From: Burkholderiales bacterium
Lineage (GTDB): Bacteria > Pseudomonadota > Gammaproteobacteria > Burkholderiales > Burkholderiaceae_C
Direction of reading: 5' to 3'
Length of the DNA stretch: 44,394 nucleotides
Assembly: GCA_030603635.1 (NCBI GenBank)
Contig: JAUVXK010000011.1
Coordinates: 1-44,394, forward strand
Shown: positions 1-8,006 of the stretch, one piece after another
How the letters are laid out: each line of letters starts with the position of its first letter
Numbering within the stretch: position 1 is the stretch's first letter
Notes under the pieces: generated by a model
What the model saw: the letters and a program-made list of their open reading frames with translations, nothing else
Told to the model about the DNA's origin: nothing
The model's database searches: none
Program-made: the position numbers and the translations under genes

Positions 1-525
1 GCCGGACGACCACCACTTGCGGCCATTGATCACATACTCGTCGCCGTCACGCTCGATGCGGCACTGGATGTTGGTGGCATCCGAGGACGCGACCTCGGGT
101 TCCGTCATCAGAAAGGCCGAACGGATCTCGCCTTTGAGCAAGGGCTCCAGCCACTGGTCCTTGATGGCTTCGCTGGCGTAGCGCTCCAGGGTTTCCATGT
201 TGCCGGTGTCCGGGGCCGAACAGTTGAACACCTCGGCTGCAAACGGCGCACGGCCCATGATCTCGCACATCGGGGCGTATTCCAGGTTGCTCAGTCCCTC
301 CGGCGCTCGTTTGGACTGGGGCAGGAACAGGTTCCATAGCCCGGCCGCGCGCGCCCTGGGCTTGAGTTCCTCGATCAACGTGGTCGGCAGCCACGCATTG
401 CCCTTGGCCCGGTTGGCCGCGATTTCGGCAAAGAAGCGGCTTTCATTGGGGTAGATGTGCTCGTCCATGAAAGCCAGCAGGCGTTCGCGCAGTCCCTTGA
501 CCTTGTCTGTGTAGTCGAAATGCAT
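1..525 (-). CDS. Acyl-CoA dehydrogenase, ACAD10/11-like (N-terminal part, cut by window edge)
   Basis: This is the first 175 residues of an FAD-dependent acyl-CoA dehydrogenase; the rest lies beyond the left edge. The ATG at 525 begins [12 protein letters not shown] and is preceded by a GGAAGGA ribosome site. Visible are the N-terminal helical domain, the segment [12 protein letters not shown] (about residues 106-117) and the FAD/substrate strand [15 protein letters not shown] (about 139-153), followed by VINGRKWW. These segments closely resemble the dehydrogenase half of eukaryotic ACAD10/ACAD11 and bacterial LvaC-type enzymes rather than ordinary short-chain acyl-CoA dehydrogenases. The gene begins 45 bases after an APH-type kinase gene on the same strand, matching the kinase-dehydrogenase fusion of ACAD10/11. 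The catalytic base is not in the window. Family assignment is firm; the 4-hydroxyacyl-CoA substrate is inferred from context. Confidence 0.9.
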   Translation of the reverse strand, partial: MHFDYTDKVKGLRERLLAFMDEHIYPNESRFFAEIAANRAKGNAWLPTTLIEELKPRARAAGLWNLFLPQSKRAPEGLSNLEYAPMCEIMGRAPFAAEVFNCSAPDTGNMETLERYASEAIKDQWLEPLLKGEIRSAFLMTEPEVASSDATNIQCRIERDGDEYVINGRKWWSSG

Positions 526-570
526 GGTGGTCCTTCCGTGGTGAATCGGTGTCGTGGGTGAAGTGGAGGG

Positions 571-1659
571 TCAGTGGCGGCGGGCAAAGTCCCAGGCCAG
601 TTCGGCCAGCGGGCGGGCGCCGGCGGCCGAGGACACGGCCTGAGCGCTGGATGCGGTGCCCATTTCGACGCGCTTGGCGATGCCTTGCAGGATGGCGGCC
701 AGACGGAACAGGTTGTAGGCCAGGTAGAAGTTCCAGTCCGCCTTGAGCTGCTCGGGTGTCGCGAAGCCCGTGCGTTCGCAGTAGCGTGCGATGTAGTCGT
801 CCTCTTGCGGAATGCCCAGGGACTTCACGTCCAGGCCTCCGATGCCCCTGAAGGCGCCTGGCGGGATGTGCCAGGCCATGCAGTGGTAACTGAAATCGGC
901 CAGCGGATGGCCCAGCGTGGACAGCTCCCAGTCCAGAATGGCCAGCACCCGGGGCTCGGTCGGGTGGAACATCAGATTGTCCAGCCGGTAGTCCCCATGC
1001 ACGATGGACACCAGCGATTCGTCCCGCGCCATGGCCGGTATGTGTTCGGGCAGCCAGGCCATCAACTCATCCATGGCCGGGATCGGCTGGGTGATCGAGG
1101 CCGTGTACTGCTTGCTCCAGCGACCGATCTGGCGCTCGAAATAGTTGCCCGGCTTGCCGTAGTCGCCGAGGCCGGCGGCGCGGAAATCCACCTTGTGCAG
1201 TGCGGCGAGCACCCGGTTCATTTCCAGGTAGTGGGCGCGGCGTTCGGTGGGGGTCATGCCCGGCAGGGACTGCTCCCAGAGCACGCGGCCGTCCACGTGT
1301 TCCATGACATAGAAGGCACGGCCGATGATGCTTTCGTCCTCGCACAGCACGTGCATGCGGGCCACGGGCACATCGGTGCCGGCAAGGCCGCTCATGACGC
1401 GGAACTCGCGTTCGATGGCGTGGGCCGATGGCAACAGTCTGGCCACCGGGCCGGGCTTGGCCCGCATCACGTAGCTCCGTGTCGGGGTGATGAGGCGGTA
1501 GGTCGGATTCGATTGCCCACCGGCAAACTTCTCCACCTGCAAGGGCCCGCTGAAACCGGCGAGGTGGGCGGTGAGCCAACGCTCCAGGGCAGGGAGGTCG
1601 ATCGCATGACCGCCTGGGGGCGAGGTATCGGCCTGAGGGGTGGAGGGTGTGTCACTCAT
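571..1659 (-). CDS. Phosphotransferase (APH fold), ACAD10/11 N-terminal kinase-like
   Basis: A 362-residue kinase of the aminoglycoside-phosphotransferase fold. The glycine-rich start FAGGQSNPTYRL lies at about residues 45-56, the catalytic loop HGDYRLDN at 221-228 and the metal-binding ILDWELSTLGHPLAD from 241, so the active site looks intact. These signatures match the kinase half of ACAD10/ACAD11 and LvaA of levulinate catabolism. In those systems the kinase phosphorylates the hydroxyl of 4-hydroxyacyl-CoA so that an ACAD partner can remove it; a role in antibiotic resistance is unlikely. The gene lies 24 bases after a Crp-type regulator and 45 bases before the ACAD gene, probably in one transcript. 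The first 15 or so residues are low in complexity and could be trimmed by a later start, but no better start is evident. Confidence 0.88.
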   Translation of the reverse strand: MSDTPSTPQADTSPPGGHAIDLPALERWLTAHLAGFSGPLQVEKFAGGQSNPTYRLITPTRSYVMRAKPGPVARLLPSAHAIEREFRVMSGLAGTDVPVARMHVLCEDESIIGRAFYVMEHVDGRVLWEQSLPGMTPTERRAHYLEMNRVLAALHKVDFRAAGLGDYGKPGNYFERQIGRWSKQYTASITQPIPAMDELMAWLPEHIPAMARDESLVSIVHGDYRLDNLMFHPTEPRVLAILDWELSTLGHPLADFSYHCMAWHIPPGAFRGIGGLDVKSLGIPQEDDYIARYCERTGFATPEQLKADWNFYLAYNLFRLAAILQGIAKRVEMGTASSAQAVSSAAGARPLAELAWDFARRH

Positions 1660-1683
1660 GGCCGGTGGGGTCTCCTGTGGGGG

Positions 1684-2433
1684 TCAGTGTTCGGCTTCGG
1701 CGATTCGCATCAACGCTGAGCGGTCGCGCACCACGAGTCCTCCCGGTTCGATGCGGATGGCGTCCTCGCGCTCCATGGCTTTCAGCTCCTGGTTCACCCG
1801 CTGGCGCGAAGCACCCAGCATCTGGGCCAGTTCTTCCTGGGCGAGCTGCAGGCCGATGCGGGTTTCGTTGCCGTTGGACAGGCAGGGCACGCCATAGCTG
1901 CGCACCAAGTGCAACAGTTGTTTCGCGAGCCGGGCGCGCAAGGGCAGGGTGTTGAGGTCTTCCACCAGGCCGAACAGGTTGCGGATGCGCCGTGCCTGCA
2001 GCCGCAACAGCGCCTCGTACAGCTCCACGTGCTGCGACAGGATTTTCTGGAAGTCGTTGCGCGCCACGCACAGCAGCGTGGTGGGGCCGTGGGCATAGGC
2101 GTCGTGCGTGCGCTGGTCGCCGTCGAACATTGCCACGTCGCCGAACCACACGCCCGGTTCCACATAGGTCAGGGTGATCTGCTTGCCCGACAGCGAGGTC
2201 GAGCTCACGCGCACCGCGCCCTTGGCCACGGCGGACCACTCGGAAGGTGGGTCGCCACGGGCCACGATGAGGTCGCCGTCCTTGTAACGTCTGACGTAGG
2301 CGCATCGGAGGATGTCGTGTCGAAGTGATGGGGAAAGACTCGTGAACCAGCGACCGCTATTGATCGCCTCGCGTTCTTCCATTGTCAGAATCGGTTCGTC
2401 CATCGTCTGTCTTGTGAGTGACTGGGGGTGCAT
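1684..2433 (-). CDS. Crp/Fnr family transcriptional regulator
   Basis: A 249-residue regulator with an N-terminal cyclic-nucleotide-binding-like beta roll (about residues 30-130, including the PBC-like segment GDVAMFDGDQRTHDA) and a C-terminal winged helix whose recognition region LAQEELAQMLGASRQRVNQEL lies at about 197-217. The four-cysteine cluster of Fnr is absent, so oxygen sensing through an iron-sulphur cluster is not expected; the effector is unknown. The start at 2433 is the first in frame. A second ATG at 2403 (MDEPILTMEE) is equally plausible, as neither has a strong ribosome site. The gene sits inside the acyl-CoA catabolic operon, between the enoyl-CoA hydratase and kinase genes, which suggests local control. 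That is inference. Confidence 0.88.
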   Translation of the reverse strand: MHPQSLTRQTMDEPILTMEEREAINSGRWFTSLSPSLRHDILRCAYVRRYKDGDLIVARGDPPSEWSAVAKGAVRVSSTSLSGKQITLTYVEPGVWFGDVAMFDGDQRTHDAYAHGPTTLLCVARNDFQKILSQHVELYEALLRLQARRIRNLFGLVEDLNTLPLRARLAKQLLHLVRSYGVPCLSNGNETRIGLQLAQEELAQMLGASRQRVNQELKAMEREDAIRIEPGGLVVRDRSALMRIAEAEH

Positions 2434-2462
2434 GGAAATGTCTCGCGGGTGACGCGGGGGCT

Positions 2463-3242
2463 TCAGCGGTAGCGTGCCGGGCGCTTCTCAAGGAAGGCAC
2501 CAATGCCTTCGCCGCCGTTGGGGTGGTGCAGGTTGCGCACGAACTGGTCGCGCTCCTGCCGCAAGTGGGCGCTGAGCGGCTGCTGCGCGGCATCGTTGAC
2601 CAGTTCCTTGATGCTCGCCAGGGCATTGGGCGCCTTGGCATTGAGCGACTCGCACAACTCCAGCGCACGGCTCAGAGCCTGTCCGGGGTCGGTGACGTGA
2701 TTGACCAGACCGAGCTGCTGCAATCGCTCCGCACCGATGCGTTCACCCAGCATCAGCAACTGCATGGCGGTGGCACGCGGCAACTGTCGCGCCAGGCTCC
2801 AGCTGCCGCCACCGTCGGGGGACAGCGCCACGTTGGCGTAGGCCATCACGAACACGCTGTTCTGGGCCGCGACCAGGAAATCGCACGCCAGCGCGAGCGA
2901 AAATCCGGCGCCCGCGCACGAGCCTTCCACCGCCGCCACCACCGGCTTGGAGAAACTGCGCACCGCCTCGATCCAGCCGTGCAGCCCTTCTATGCTCTCG
3001 GCCTGGACCGAGGGGGGCTGCTGGCGATTGCCCAGCAGGCGTTGCAGATTGCCCCCGGCGCAGAAGTGCGAGCCTTCGCCGGTGATCACGATGGAGCGCA
3101 CGTCCGGGTTGCTGTCGGCGGCGTTGAAGGCCTCGACGCCGGCGGCGTACATCTCGGGACCCAGGGCATTGCGGTGGTCGGGGTTGCTGATGGTGAGCAC
3201 CAGGGTGGCGCCCACGCTGTGGCTTTTCAGGGTAGCGGGCAT
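2463..3242 (-). CDS. Enoyl-CoA hydratase/isomerase family protein
   Basis: A 259-residue crotonase-fold enzyme of normal family length. The first oxyanion-hole segment is HFCAGGNLQ (59-67) and the second CAGAGFSLALACD (109-121). At the position after the second segment, where true hydratases carry a catalytic glutamate, this protein has SPDGGGSW with Asp143. An aspartate here is typical of PaaG-type and delta3,delta2-enoyl-CoA isomerases, so a double-bond shift may be its main reaction rather than hydration. The C-terminus FLEKRPARYR is the usual family tail. It starts 3 bases after the 3-hydroxyacyl-CoA dehydrogenase stop codon, so the two are almost certainly translated from one message. 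The exact substrate cannot be read from the sequence. Confidence 0.92.
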   Translation of the reverse strand: MPATLKSHSVGATLVLTISNPDHRNALGPEMYAAGVEAFNAADSNPDVRSIVITGEGSHFCAGGNLQRLLGNRQQPPSVQAESIEGLHGWIEAVRSFSKPVVAAVEGSCAGAGFSLALACDFLVAAQNSVFVMAYANVALSPDGGGSWSLARQLPRATAMQLLMLGERIGAERLQQLGLVNHVTDPGQALSRALELCESLNAKAPNALASIKELVNDAAQQPLSAHLRQERDQFVRNLHHPNGGEGIGAFLEKRPARYR

Positions 3243-3245
3243 GTT

Positions 3246-4766
3246 TCAGGCCTCCACGTGTGTCAGGCTCAGGCCGAGCGCGCCGCGGCGGCGCAGCCAG
3301 GGAGAAGGACGATAGCGCATATCGCCATAGACGGTCTGCAGATTGAACAGGATTTCCAGCACGTTGGTGGGCCCTACCTGATCGCCCATGGCCAGGGGGC
3401 CGAGCGGGTAGCCCAGACCGAGGGTGACGGCGGTATCCAGGTCTTGCGGTGTGCAGATGCCCTGCTGGCAGATGTCGCTGGCGATGTTCACGATGGTGGC
3501 GACGACCCGCTGGGTCACGAAGCCGCCGCTGTCCTTGATGACGCTCACGGCCTTGCCATCGCGCGCGAAGAGGGCGTGCGCGGCGTCGCGCATGTCGGGT
3601 CGGGTGGCCGGGTTGGTGGCCAGCACACGTCGCCTCACGGTGGCATCGGGCAGCATCATGTCGATGCCGACCGTGCGGCTGGCATCCAGCCGTTCCACGG
3701 CGGCGACGGTGGTCACGTCGTGCCCCAGGGGCGCGACCAGGATGAGCGCCTGTGCGGAGGGTTGCTGCGCCGTTTCGATGGTGGCGCCCAGATCCTTGAG
3801 CAGTTGGTACAGCTCGGCGCGCCGGGCTGCGCGTGCCGGCACCCACACCGGCGGCAAGGACGCAGGCCGGGGCACCGGGGGTTCCGGAGGCACCTGGGCC
3901 TGGCCTTCCATGTAGCGGTAAAAGCCTTCTCCCACCTTCTTGCCCAGCACGCCGCCGGCGAGCCGCTGCGCGGTGATCACGCTCGGGCGGTAGCGCGCTT
4001 CCTCGTAGTACTGGTGGTAGATGGACTCCATCACCGGATGCGACACGTCGAGCGCGGTCAGGTCCATCAGCTCGAACGGCCCGAGCTTGAAACCCATCTG
4101 ATCCTTGAGGATGCGGTCTACGGTGGCGAAGTCGGCCACCTGCTCGCCCACGATGCGCAGGGCCTCGGTACCGTACCCACGACCCGCATGGTTCACGATG
4201 AAGCCCGGCGTGTCCTGGGCCATCACCGGCGTGTGTCCCATTTCCCGGGCATAGGTCGCCAGGCGTTCAGCGATCGCAGGGTCGGTCTTGAGGCCGGCGA
4301 TCACCTCGACCACCTTCATCAGCGGTACCGGATTGAAAAAGTGAAAGCCGGCCAGTTGCTGCGGGCGATCCAGACCATGGGCGATGGCCGTGACCGACAG
4401 TGACGAGGTGTTGGTGGCCAGCACGGTGGCCGGTCCGACCCAGCGTTCCAGTTCGGCAAAGAGCGTCCGTTTCACCTCCAGCCGCTCGACGATGGCCTCG
4501 ACCACCAGGTCGCAGTCCTTCAGCTCCTGGAGCGTGGCGGCTGGGCGCAGACGCGACTGGAAGGTGGCGAGCTGCTCGGTCGTGATCCTGCCTTTGGCAT
4601 GGAGCTTGCTCCACGTTTCCGATAAGGACTGAAGCGCGGCATCGACGGCATTGGGCTGGGTGTCGTACAGCCACACGGTGCTGCCGGCCTGTGCCGCGAT
4701 CTGGGCGATGCCACGGCCCATGGCGCCAGTGCCGACGACGGCCATGTGGAGAAAAGAGGGGCTCAT
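3246..4766 (-). CDS. 3-hydroxyacyl-CoA dehydrogenase, PaaH/PaaC-like
   Basis: A 506-residue NAD-dependent dehydrogenase of beta-oxidation that oxidises 3-hydroxyacyl-CoA to 3-ketoacyl-CoA. The Rossmann motif VVGTGAMGRGI lies at about residues 10-20. The catalytic histidine is in GFHFFNPVPLMKVVEV, and the C-terminal domain opens with DTPGFIVNHAGRGYG. A second 3HCDH domain follows (FVTQRVV, then LGLGYPLGPLAMGD near the end), giving the long two-module layout of phenylacetate-pathway PaaH/PaaC rather than the roughly 290-residue short form. The reading frame stays open up to 4931, but homology begins at MSPSFLHMAVVG, so I chose the ATG at 4766; the ATG at 4778 is possible. It is the first gene of the minus-strand catabolic operon and diverges from the FimV-like gene across 89 bases. 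Confidence 0.92.
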   Translation of the reverse strand: MSPSFLHMAVVGTGAMGRGIAQIAAQAGSTVWLYDTQPNAVDAALQSLSETWSKLHAKGRITTEQLATFQSRLRPAATLQELKDCDLVVEAIVERLEVKRTLFAELERWVGPATVLATNTSSLSVTAIAHGLDRPQQLAGFHFFNPVPLMKVVEVIAGLKTDPAIAERLATYAREMGHTPVMAQDTPGFIVNHAGRGYGTEALRIVGEQVADFATVDRILKDQMGFKLGPFELMDLTALDVSHPVMESIYHQYYEEARYRPSVITAQRLAGGVLGKKVGEGFYRYMEGQAQVPPEPPVPRPASLPPVWVPARAARRAELYQLLKDLGATIETAQQPSAQALILVAPLGHDVTTVAAVERLDASRTVGIDMMLPDATVRRRVLATNPATRPDMRDAAHALFARDGKAVSVIKDSGGFVTQRVVATIVNIASDICQQGICTPQDLDTAVTLGLGYPLGPLAMGDQVGPTNVLEILFNLQTVYGDMRYRPSPWLRRRGALGLSLTHVEA

Positions 4767-4855
4767 GCGGTCTCTCATGGAATGCTGGTGGGGGTGCTTG
4801 TGCCAGAATGTAGCGTGAACAACGATACCAACATCCGCAGAACGAGGAACGGAAC

Positions 4856-6889
4856 ATGCTGAAGCTGGCGATGGGAAGCGCGCTGCTCGTGACAGCCACC
4901 CAGGTCGTTGCGGTCTCACTGGGCGCGACACAAGGCAGCGTCATTATCGGTCGCCCGCTTGACATCCTGGTCCAGAGCAGCATCGATCCCTCGGAAGCAG
5001 CGGCCGGGTTGTGTCTTGAAGCCGAGGTGATCTACGGCGACATGCGCGTTCCGGCCACCGCGATCACGGCCGCCATTCATCGGGTCGGTACCGACGGAAC
5101 TGGGGCCTTGCGGGTGCGTACCACCGAGCCGGTGAACGAGCCGATCGTGACGCTGGCCGTCAAGGCCGGCTGCCAGACGCCGTTCCGACGCAGCTACACC
5201 TTGCTGGCGGATGTGGAGCCTCGCGTGGCAACGCCTGCTCCGTCGCCCTCGGGGCCTGTGCTGGTTCAGCGCCCGGCGCCTGCGGCGGCTCCGGTGACGG
5301 TGCAGCCGCCGGTTCGCCTGTCGGGGCAATCCCTTTCGGTCCCGGCCTCGCCGGCTCGCCCTGCCGACGCGGCTCCGCTCGAGCCCGAAACCCCGATCCG
5401 CCTCTCCGCGCCGGCTCCTCGCCCGGCGGCGGTGACGCGCATGCTGTCCAAGTCCCGTCCGCTGCCGGTCGTGGCGCCGCCCCCGGTGCAGGATTCGCCC
5501 CAGCAGGCCGCCGGTACGGTGAGTCCGCCGCAGGATGCGCCGTCCGGTGGCTCGCGCCTGCAGCTCGACCCCGTTGAACTTCCCCCCAGCACCCCTGGCA
5601 TGCCGTCGGTCGGTACGACCGACGCGGGAGCCGCAGCGCCTGCCTCTGACGAACCGACACCGCCCGCCGGGGCGACCGAGCCGAATCCCTTGCAGCAGGA
5701 GGTCGACGCCTTGCGGGCCGAGCAGGAGCGCCTGCGCCTCGCGCTGGAAACCATGAACGCCCAGTTGCGTGCCGCCGAGCAGTCACAGGGGCCATCGCCT
5801 TTGGTGTATGGTCTGGGTGGCCTGTCGCTGCTGCTCCTCGGCGGGCTTTGGTACGCCCTGCGGACACGTCGCGAATCCGCCGCATCGGCACCGGTTCCGG
5901 TGCCATGGTGGGAATCCTCCCTTCCCCAGACTCCCGATTCGGTACAGACCGGGTCGTCCGGGGACATACCGCCGCAAGCTCCGGGAGCGAACGCCGCCAC
6001 CGGGTCGCCTGTGGTCACGGCACCGAAGCTGGTCAGCGAAGACCAGGCACCTGCCGGTCCGCCGCCTCGGGATGTGCGCCCCCCGGTCGAAGCCTCCTGG
6101 TTGCCGACCGGCACCATGGATGGGCTGGAGGTGGCCGATGCGCGCGAGTCCATGTTCCACGAGGTCCCGGTGGCGCCGCTGGACCTGGGTGTTCTGGAGG
6201 ACACCTGGCAGCAGGTGCGATTCTGCGAGTCCATTGGTCAGATGCAGGAGGCCATGGCTGCGCTCAGCGCCTTCGTGTCTGAAAGCCCAAGGGCGTCCGA
6301 GGCGCCGTATCTGCTGTGGCTGCAGTTGGCCGATCTGCACGGCAGCGAGTCCGATCGCACCACTGCCCAGCGGTTCTACGAAACGCACTTTCAGCGCCTG
6401 GTCCCGGATGTGACCGTGTTCTCGGCCCCTCGTCACCTTGACGAGGATGCGGTCTTCATGCAGGCACTTGTGCGTGAATGGCCTTCCAATGCGGCGGGCG
6501 ACCTGCTGGCACGCGCGCTGGCCTCGCAGCCCGGTGCGGCAGACAGCCTGTTGACCGTGCGCACCCTGACGGCGTTTGACGATCTGCTGATGCTCATAGG
6601 GGTGCTGCATGCCCGCGATGCCGGTTTGGATACCCCGCCGCGGGAAGCGGCACCGGACACGCCGGACTGGAAGTCCGTGACGGAACTGGATCCCAGTCCG
6701 GTGGCCGCCGTCGCGGCTGCCCCGATGCTCGATTTTGAACTGCCGTTATCACCGCCTGCCAGCGGGGCCGAGAAGACGCCGGGCTCGTCGCAGGCGGATG
6801 AGCGGGACGAAAACACCCTCGACTTCGATTTCGGTTCGTTCGAACTTGAGCCCAAGTCCCAGGAAAAGCCGGACGATCCCAAAGCCTGA
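4856..6889 (+). CDS. FimV-like inner-membrane protein
   Basis: A 677-residue membrane protein resembling FimV/HubP, the polar scaffold that supports type IV pili. Residues 1-19 form a signal peptide. Residues 20-120 match the FimV N-terminal domain (VSLGATQGS, then GRPLDILVQ). A Pro/Ala-rich linker runs from about 121 to 278. A short coiled coil rich in leucine and glutamate covers 279-309, and one membrane span covers 316-335 (LVYGLGGLSLLLLGGLWYAL). The cytoplasmic half has a helical, TPR-like segment (about 444-590) and an acidic tail (DFDFGSFELEP). No LysM domain is seen between the N-terminal domain and the linker, unlike Pseudomonas FimV. It is a single gene flanked by oppositely oriented genes. 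The FimV assignment rests on domain layout; pilus function is inferred. Confidence 0.75.
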   Translation: MLKLAMGSALLVTATQVVAVSLGATQGSVIIGRPLDILVQSSIDPSEAAAGLCLEAEVIYGDMRVPATAITAAIHRVGTDGTGALRVRTTEPVNEPIVTLAVKAGCQTPFRRSYTLLADVEPRVATPAPSPSGPVLVQRPAPAAAPVTVQPPVRLSGQSLSVPASPARPADAAPLEPETPIRLSAPAPRPAAVTRMLSKSRPLPVVAPPPVQDSPQQAAGTVSPPQDAPSGGSRLQLDPVELPPSTPGMPSVGTTDAGAAAPASDEPTPPAGATEPNPLQQEVDALRAEQERLRLALETMNAQLRAAEQSQGPSPLVYGLGGLSLLLLGGLWYALRTRRESAASAPVPVPWWESSLPQTPDSVQTGSSGDIPPQAPGANAATGSPVVTAPKLVSEDQAPAGPPPRDVRPPVEASWLPTGTMDGLEVADARESMFHEVPVAPLDLGVLEDTWQQVRFCESIGQMQEAMAALSAFVSESPRASEAPYLLWLQLADLHGSESDRTTAQRFYETHFQRLVPDVTVFSAPRHLDEDAVFMQALVREWPSNAAGDLLARALASQPGAADSLLTVRTLTAFDDLLMLIGVLHARDAGLDTPPREAAPDTPDWKSVTELDPSPVAAVAAAPMLDFELPLSPPASGAEKTPGSSQADERDENTLDFDFGSFELEPKSQEKPDDPKA

Positions 6890-6910
6890 GGTCGATCGGC
6901 CCAGGGGTGA

Positions 6911-7918
6911 TCAGCGGTGGTACTGCAGGGCGCCGGGGTTCACGATGTTGGTTGGCGTTCCCTTGATGTAGTTGACCACGTTGTCGAACGCTGCTGAAAA
7001 GTACTTTTCGTAGCTTTCCTGTTCCACGAAGCCGATGTGCGGCGTGCAGATGCAGTTTTCCAGGCGTAGCAGGGCGTGGCCCTGCAGGATGGGCTCCGAT
7101 TCGAAGACGTCCACGGCGGCCATCCCGGGGCGACCGCGATTCAGACCGGCCACGAGCGCGTCGGGCTGGATGAGTTCGGCGCGTGAGGTGTTGACCAGCA
7201 GCGCGGTCGGCTTCATCAGGCTGAGGTCGTCCAGTGAGACGCAGCCCATGTTGTTTTCGCCCAGCCGCAGGTGCAGGCTGAGTACGTCCGACTCCTGGAA
7301 CAGCGCGGCCTTGGAGGGAGCCACCTCGTAGCCATCGGCGGCGGCACGCTGGCAGCTGGCTTCCCCGCCCCACACGATCACCCGCATGCCGAATGCGCGC
7401 CCGTATCCGGCGACGATCTGGCCGATCTTGCCGTAGCTCCAGATGCCCATGGTCTTGCCCCGCAGCACCATGCCGATGCCAAAGTTCGGCGGCATGGCGG
7501 CCGCTTTGAGGCCCGACTGTTGCCAGGCACCGTGCTTGAGGTGGGCCACGTATTGCGGAATGCGCCGCATGGCCGTCATGATCAGTGCCCAGGTGAGTTC
7601 GGCGGGCGCCACGGGTGAACCGATCCCCTCGGCCACGGCCACCCCGTGTGCCGTGCAGGCCGCCACGTCGATGTGCCGGCCCACCCCCCCGGTTTGGGAG
7701 ATCAGCCGCAGCTTGGGCAGCTTCTCGATCAGCTGCCGGGTGATCTGGGTGCGCTCTCGGATCAGCACGACGATCTCGGCATCGCGCAGGCGCACTGAGA
7801 GTTGCCCCACCCCCTTGACGTTGTTGGTGAACACCTTGGCAGGATAGGGTTCGAGCTTCGCCGCGCAGGGCAGTTTGCGCACGGCGTCCTGATAGTCGTC
7901 AAGGATCACGATGTTCAT
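6911..7918 (-). CDS. D-2-hydroxyacid dehydrogenase family protein
   Basis: A 335-residue NAD(P)-dependent dehydrogenase interconverting a D-2-hydroxy acid and a 2-oxo acid. The catalytic triad is visible: Arg246 (NTSRAELI), Glu275 (DVFESEP) and His294 (CTPHIGF). The dinucleotide-binding loop reads GIWSYGKIG (158-166), so the first glycine of the classical GxGxxG is serine. Otherwise the Rossmann fold appears complete, so activity is likely. Substrate is unknown; phosphoglycerate dehydrogenase is less likely because there is no ACT domain. The start ATG at 7918 has no ribosome site, but a CACAAT hexamer lies 6 bases before it, suggesting a leaderless message. It is divergent from an MFS transporter gene. 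Confidence 0.88.
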   Translation of the reverse strand: MNIVILDDYQDAVRKLPCAAKLEPYPAKVFTNNVKGVGQLSVRLRDAEIVVLIRERTQITRQLIEKLPKLRLISQTGGVGRHIDVAACTAHGVAVAEGIGSPVAPAELTWALIMTAMRRIPQYVAHLKHGAWQQSGLKAAAMPPNFGIGMVLRGKTMGIWSYGKIGQIVAGYGRAFGMRVIVWGGEASCQRAAADGYEVAPSKAALFQESDVLSLHLRLGENNMGCVSLDDLSLMKPTALLVNTSRAELIQPDALVAGLNRGRPGMAAVDVFESEPILQGHALLRLENCICTPHIGFVEQESYEKYFSAAFDNVVNYIKGTPTNIVNPGALQYHR

Positions 7919-8006
7919 GCGGCTATTGTGCCTGTGTCTGGCGCGGTGCCGGGCGGGTTCACCCCCGCGAGTGCGGGTTTGAGGGGTTTCGCTTACGATT
8001 CGTCAC

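Noticed and set aside
571-1659. Aminoglycoside resistance gene
   Set aside because: The fold is that of aminoglycoside phosphotransferases, but the sequence signatures and the neighbouring acyl-CoA dehydrogenase fit the ACAD10/11 kinase group.
2418-4403. Open frame of 661 codons on the plus strand
   Set aside because: It is antisense to the enoyl-CoA hydratase and 3-hydroxyacyl-CoA dehydrogenase genes, which have clear catalytic motifs. Its His/Gly/Gln-rich translation is typical of the opposite strand of GC-rich genes.
7964-7977. Small hairpin CCCGC/GCGGG before the MFS gene, followed by TTT
   Set aside because: A five-pair stem with a very short T run between divergent genes; no transcript would be expected to end here.
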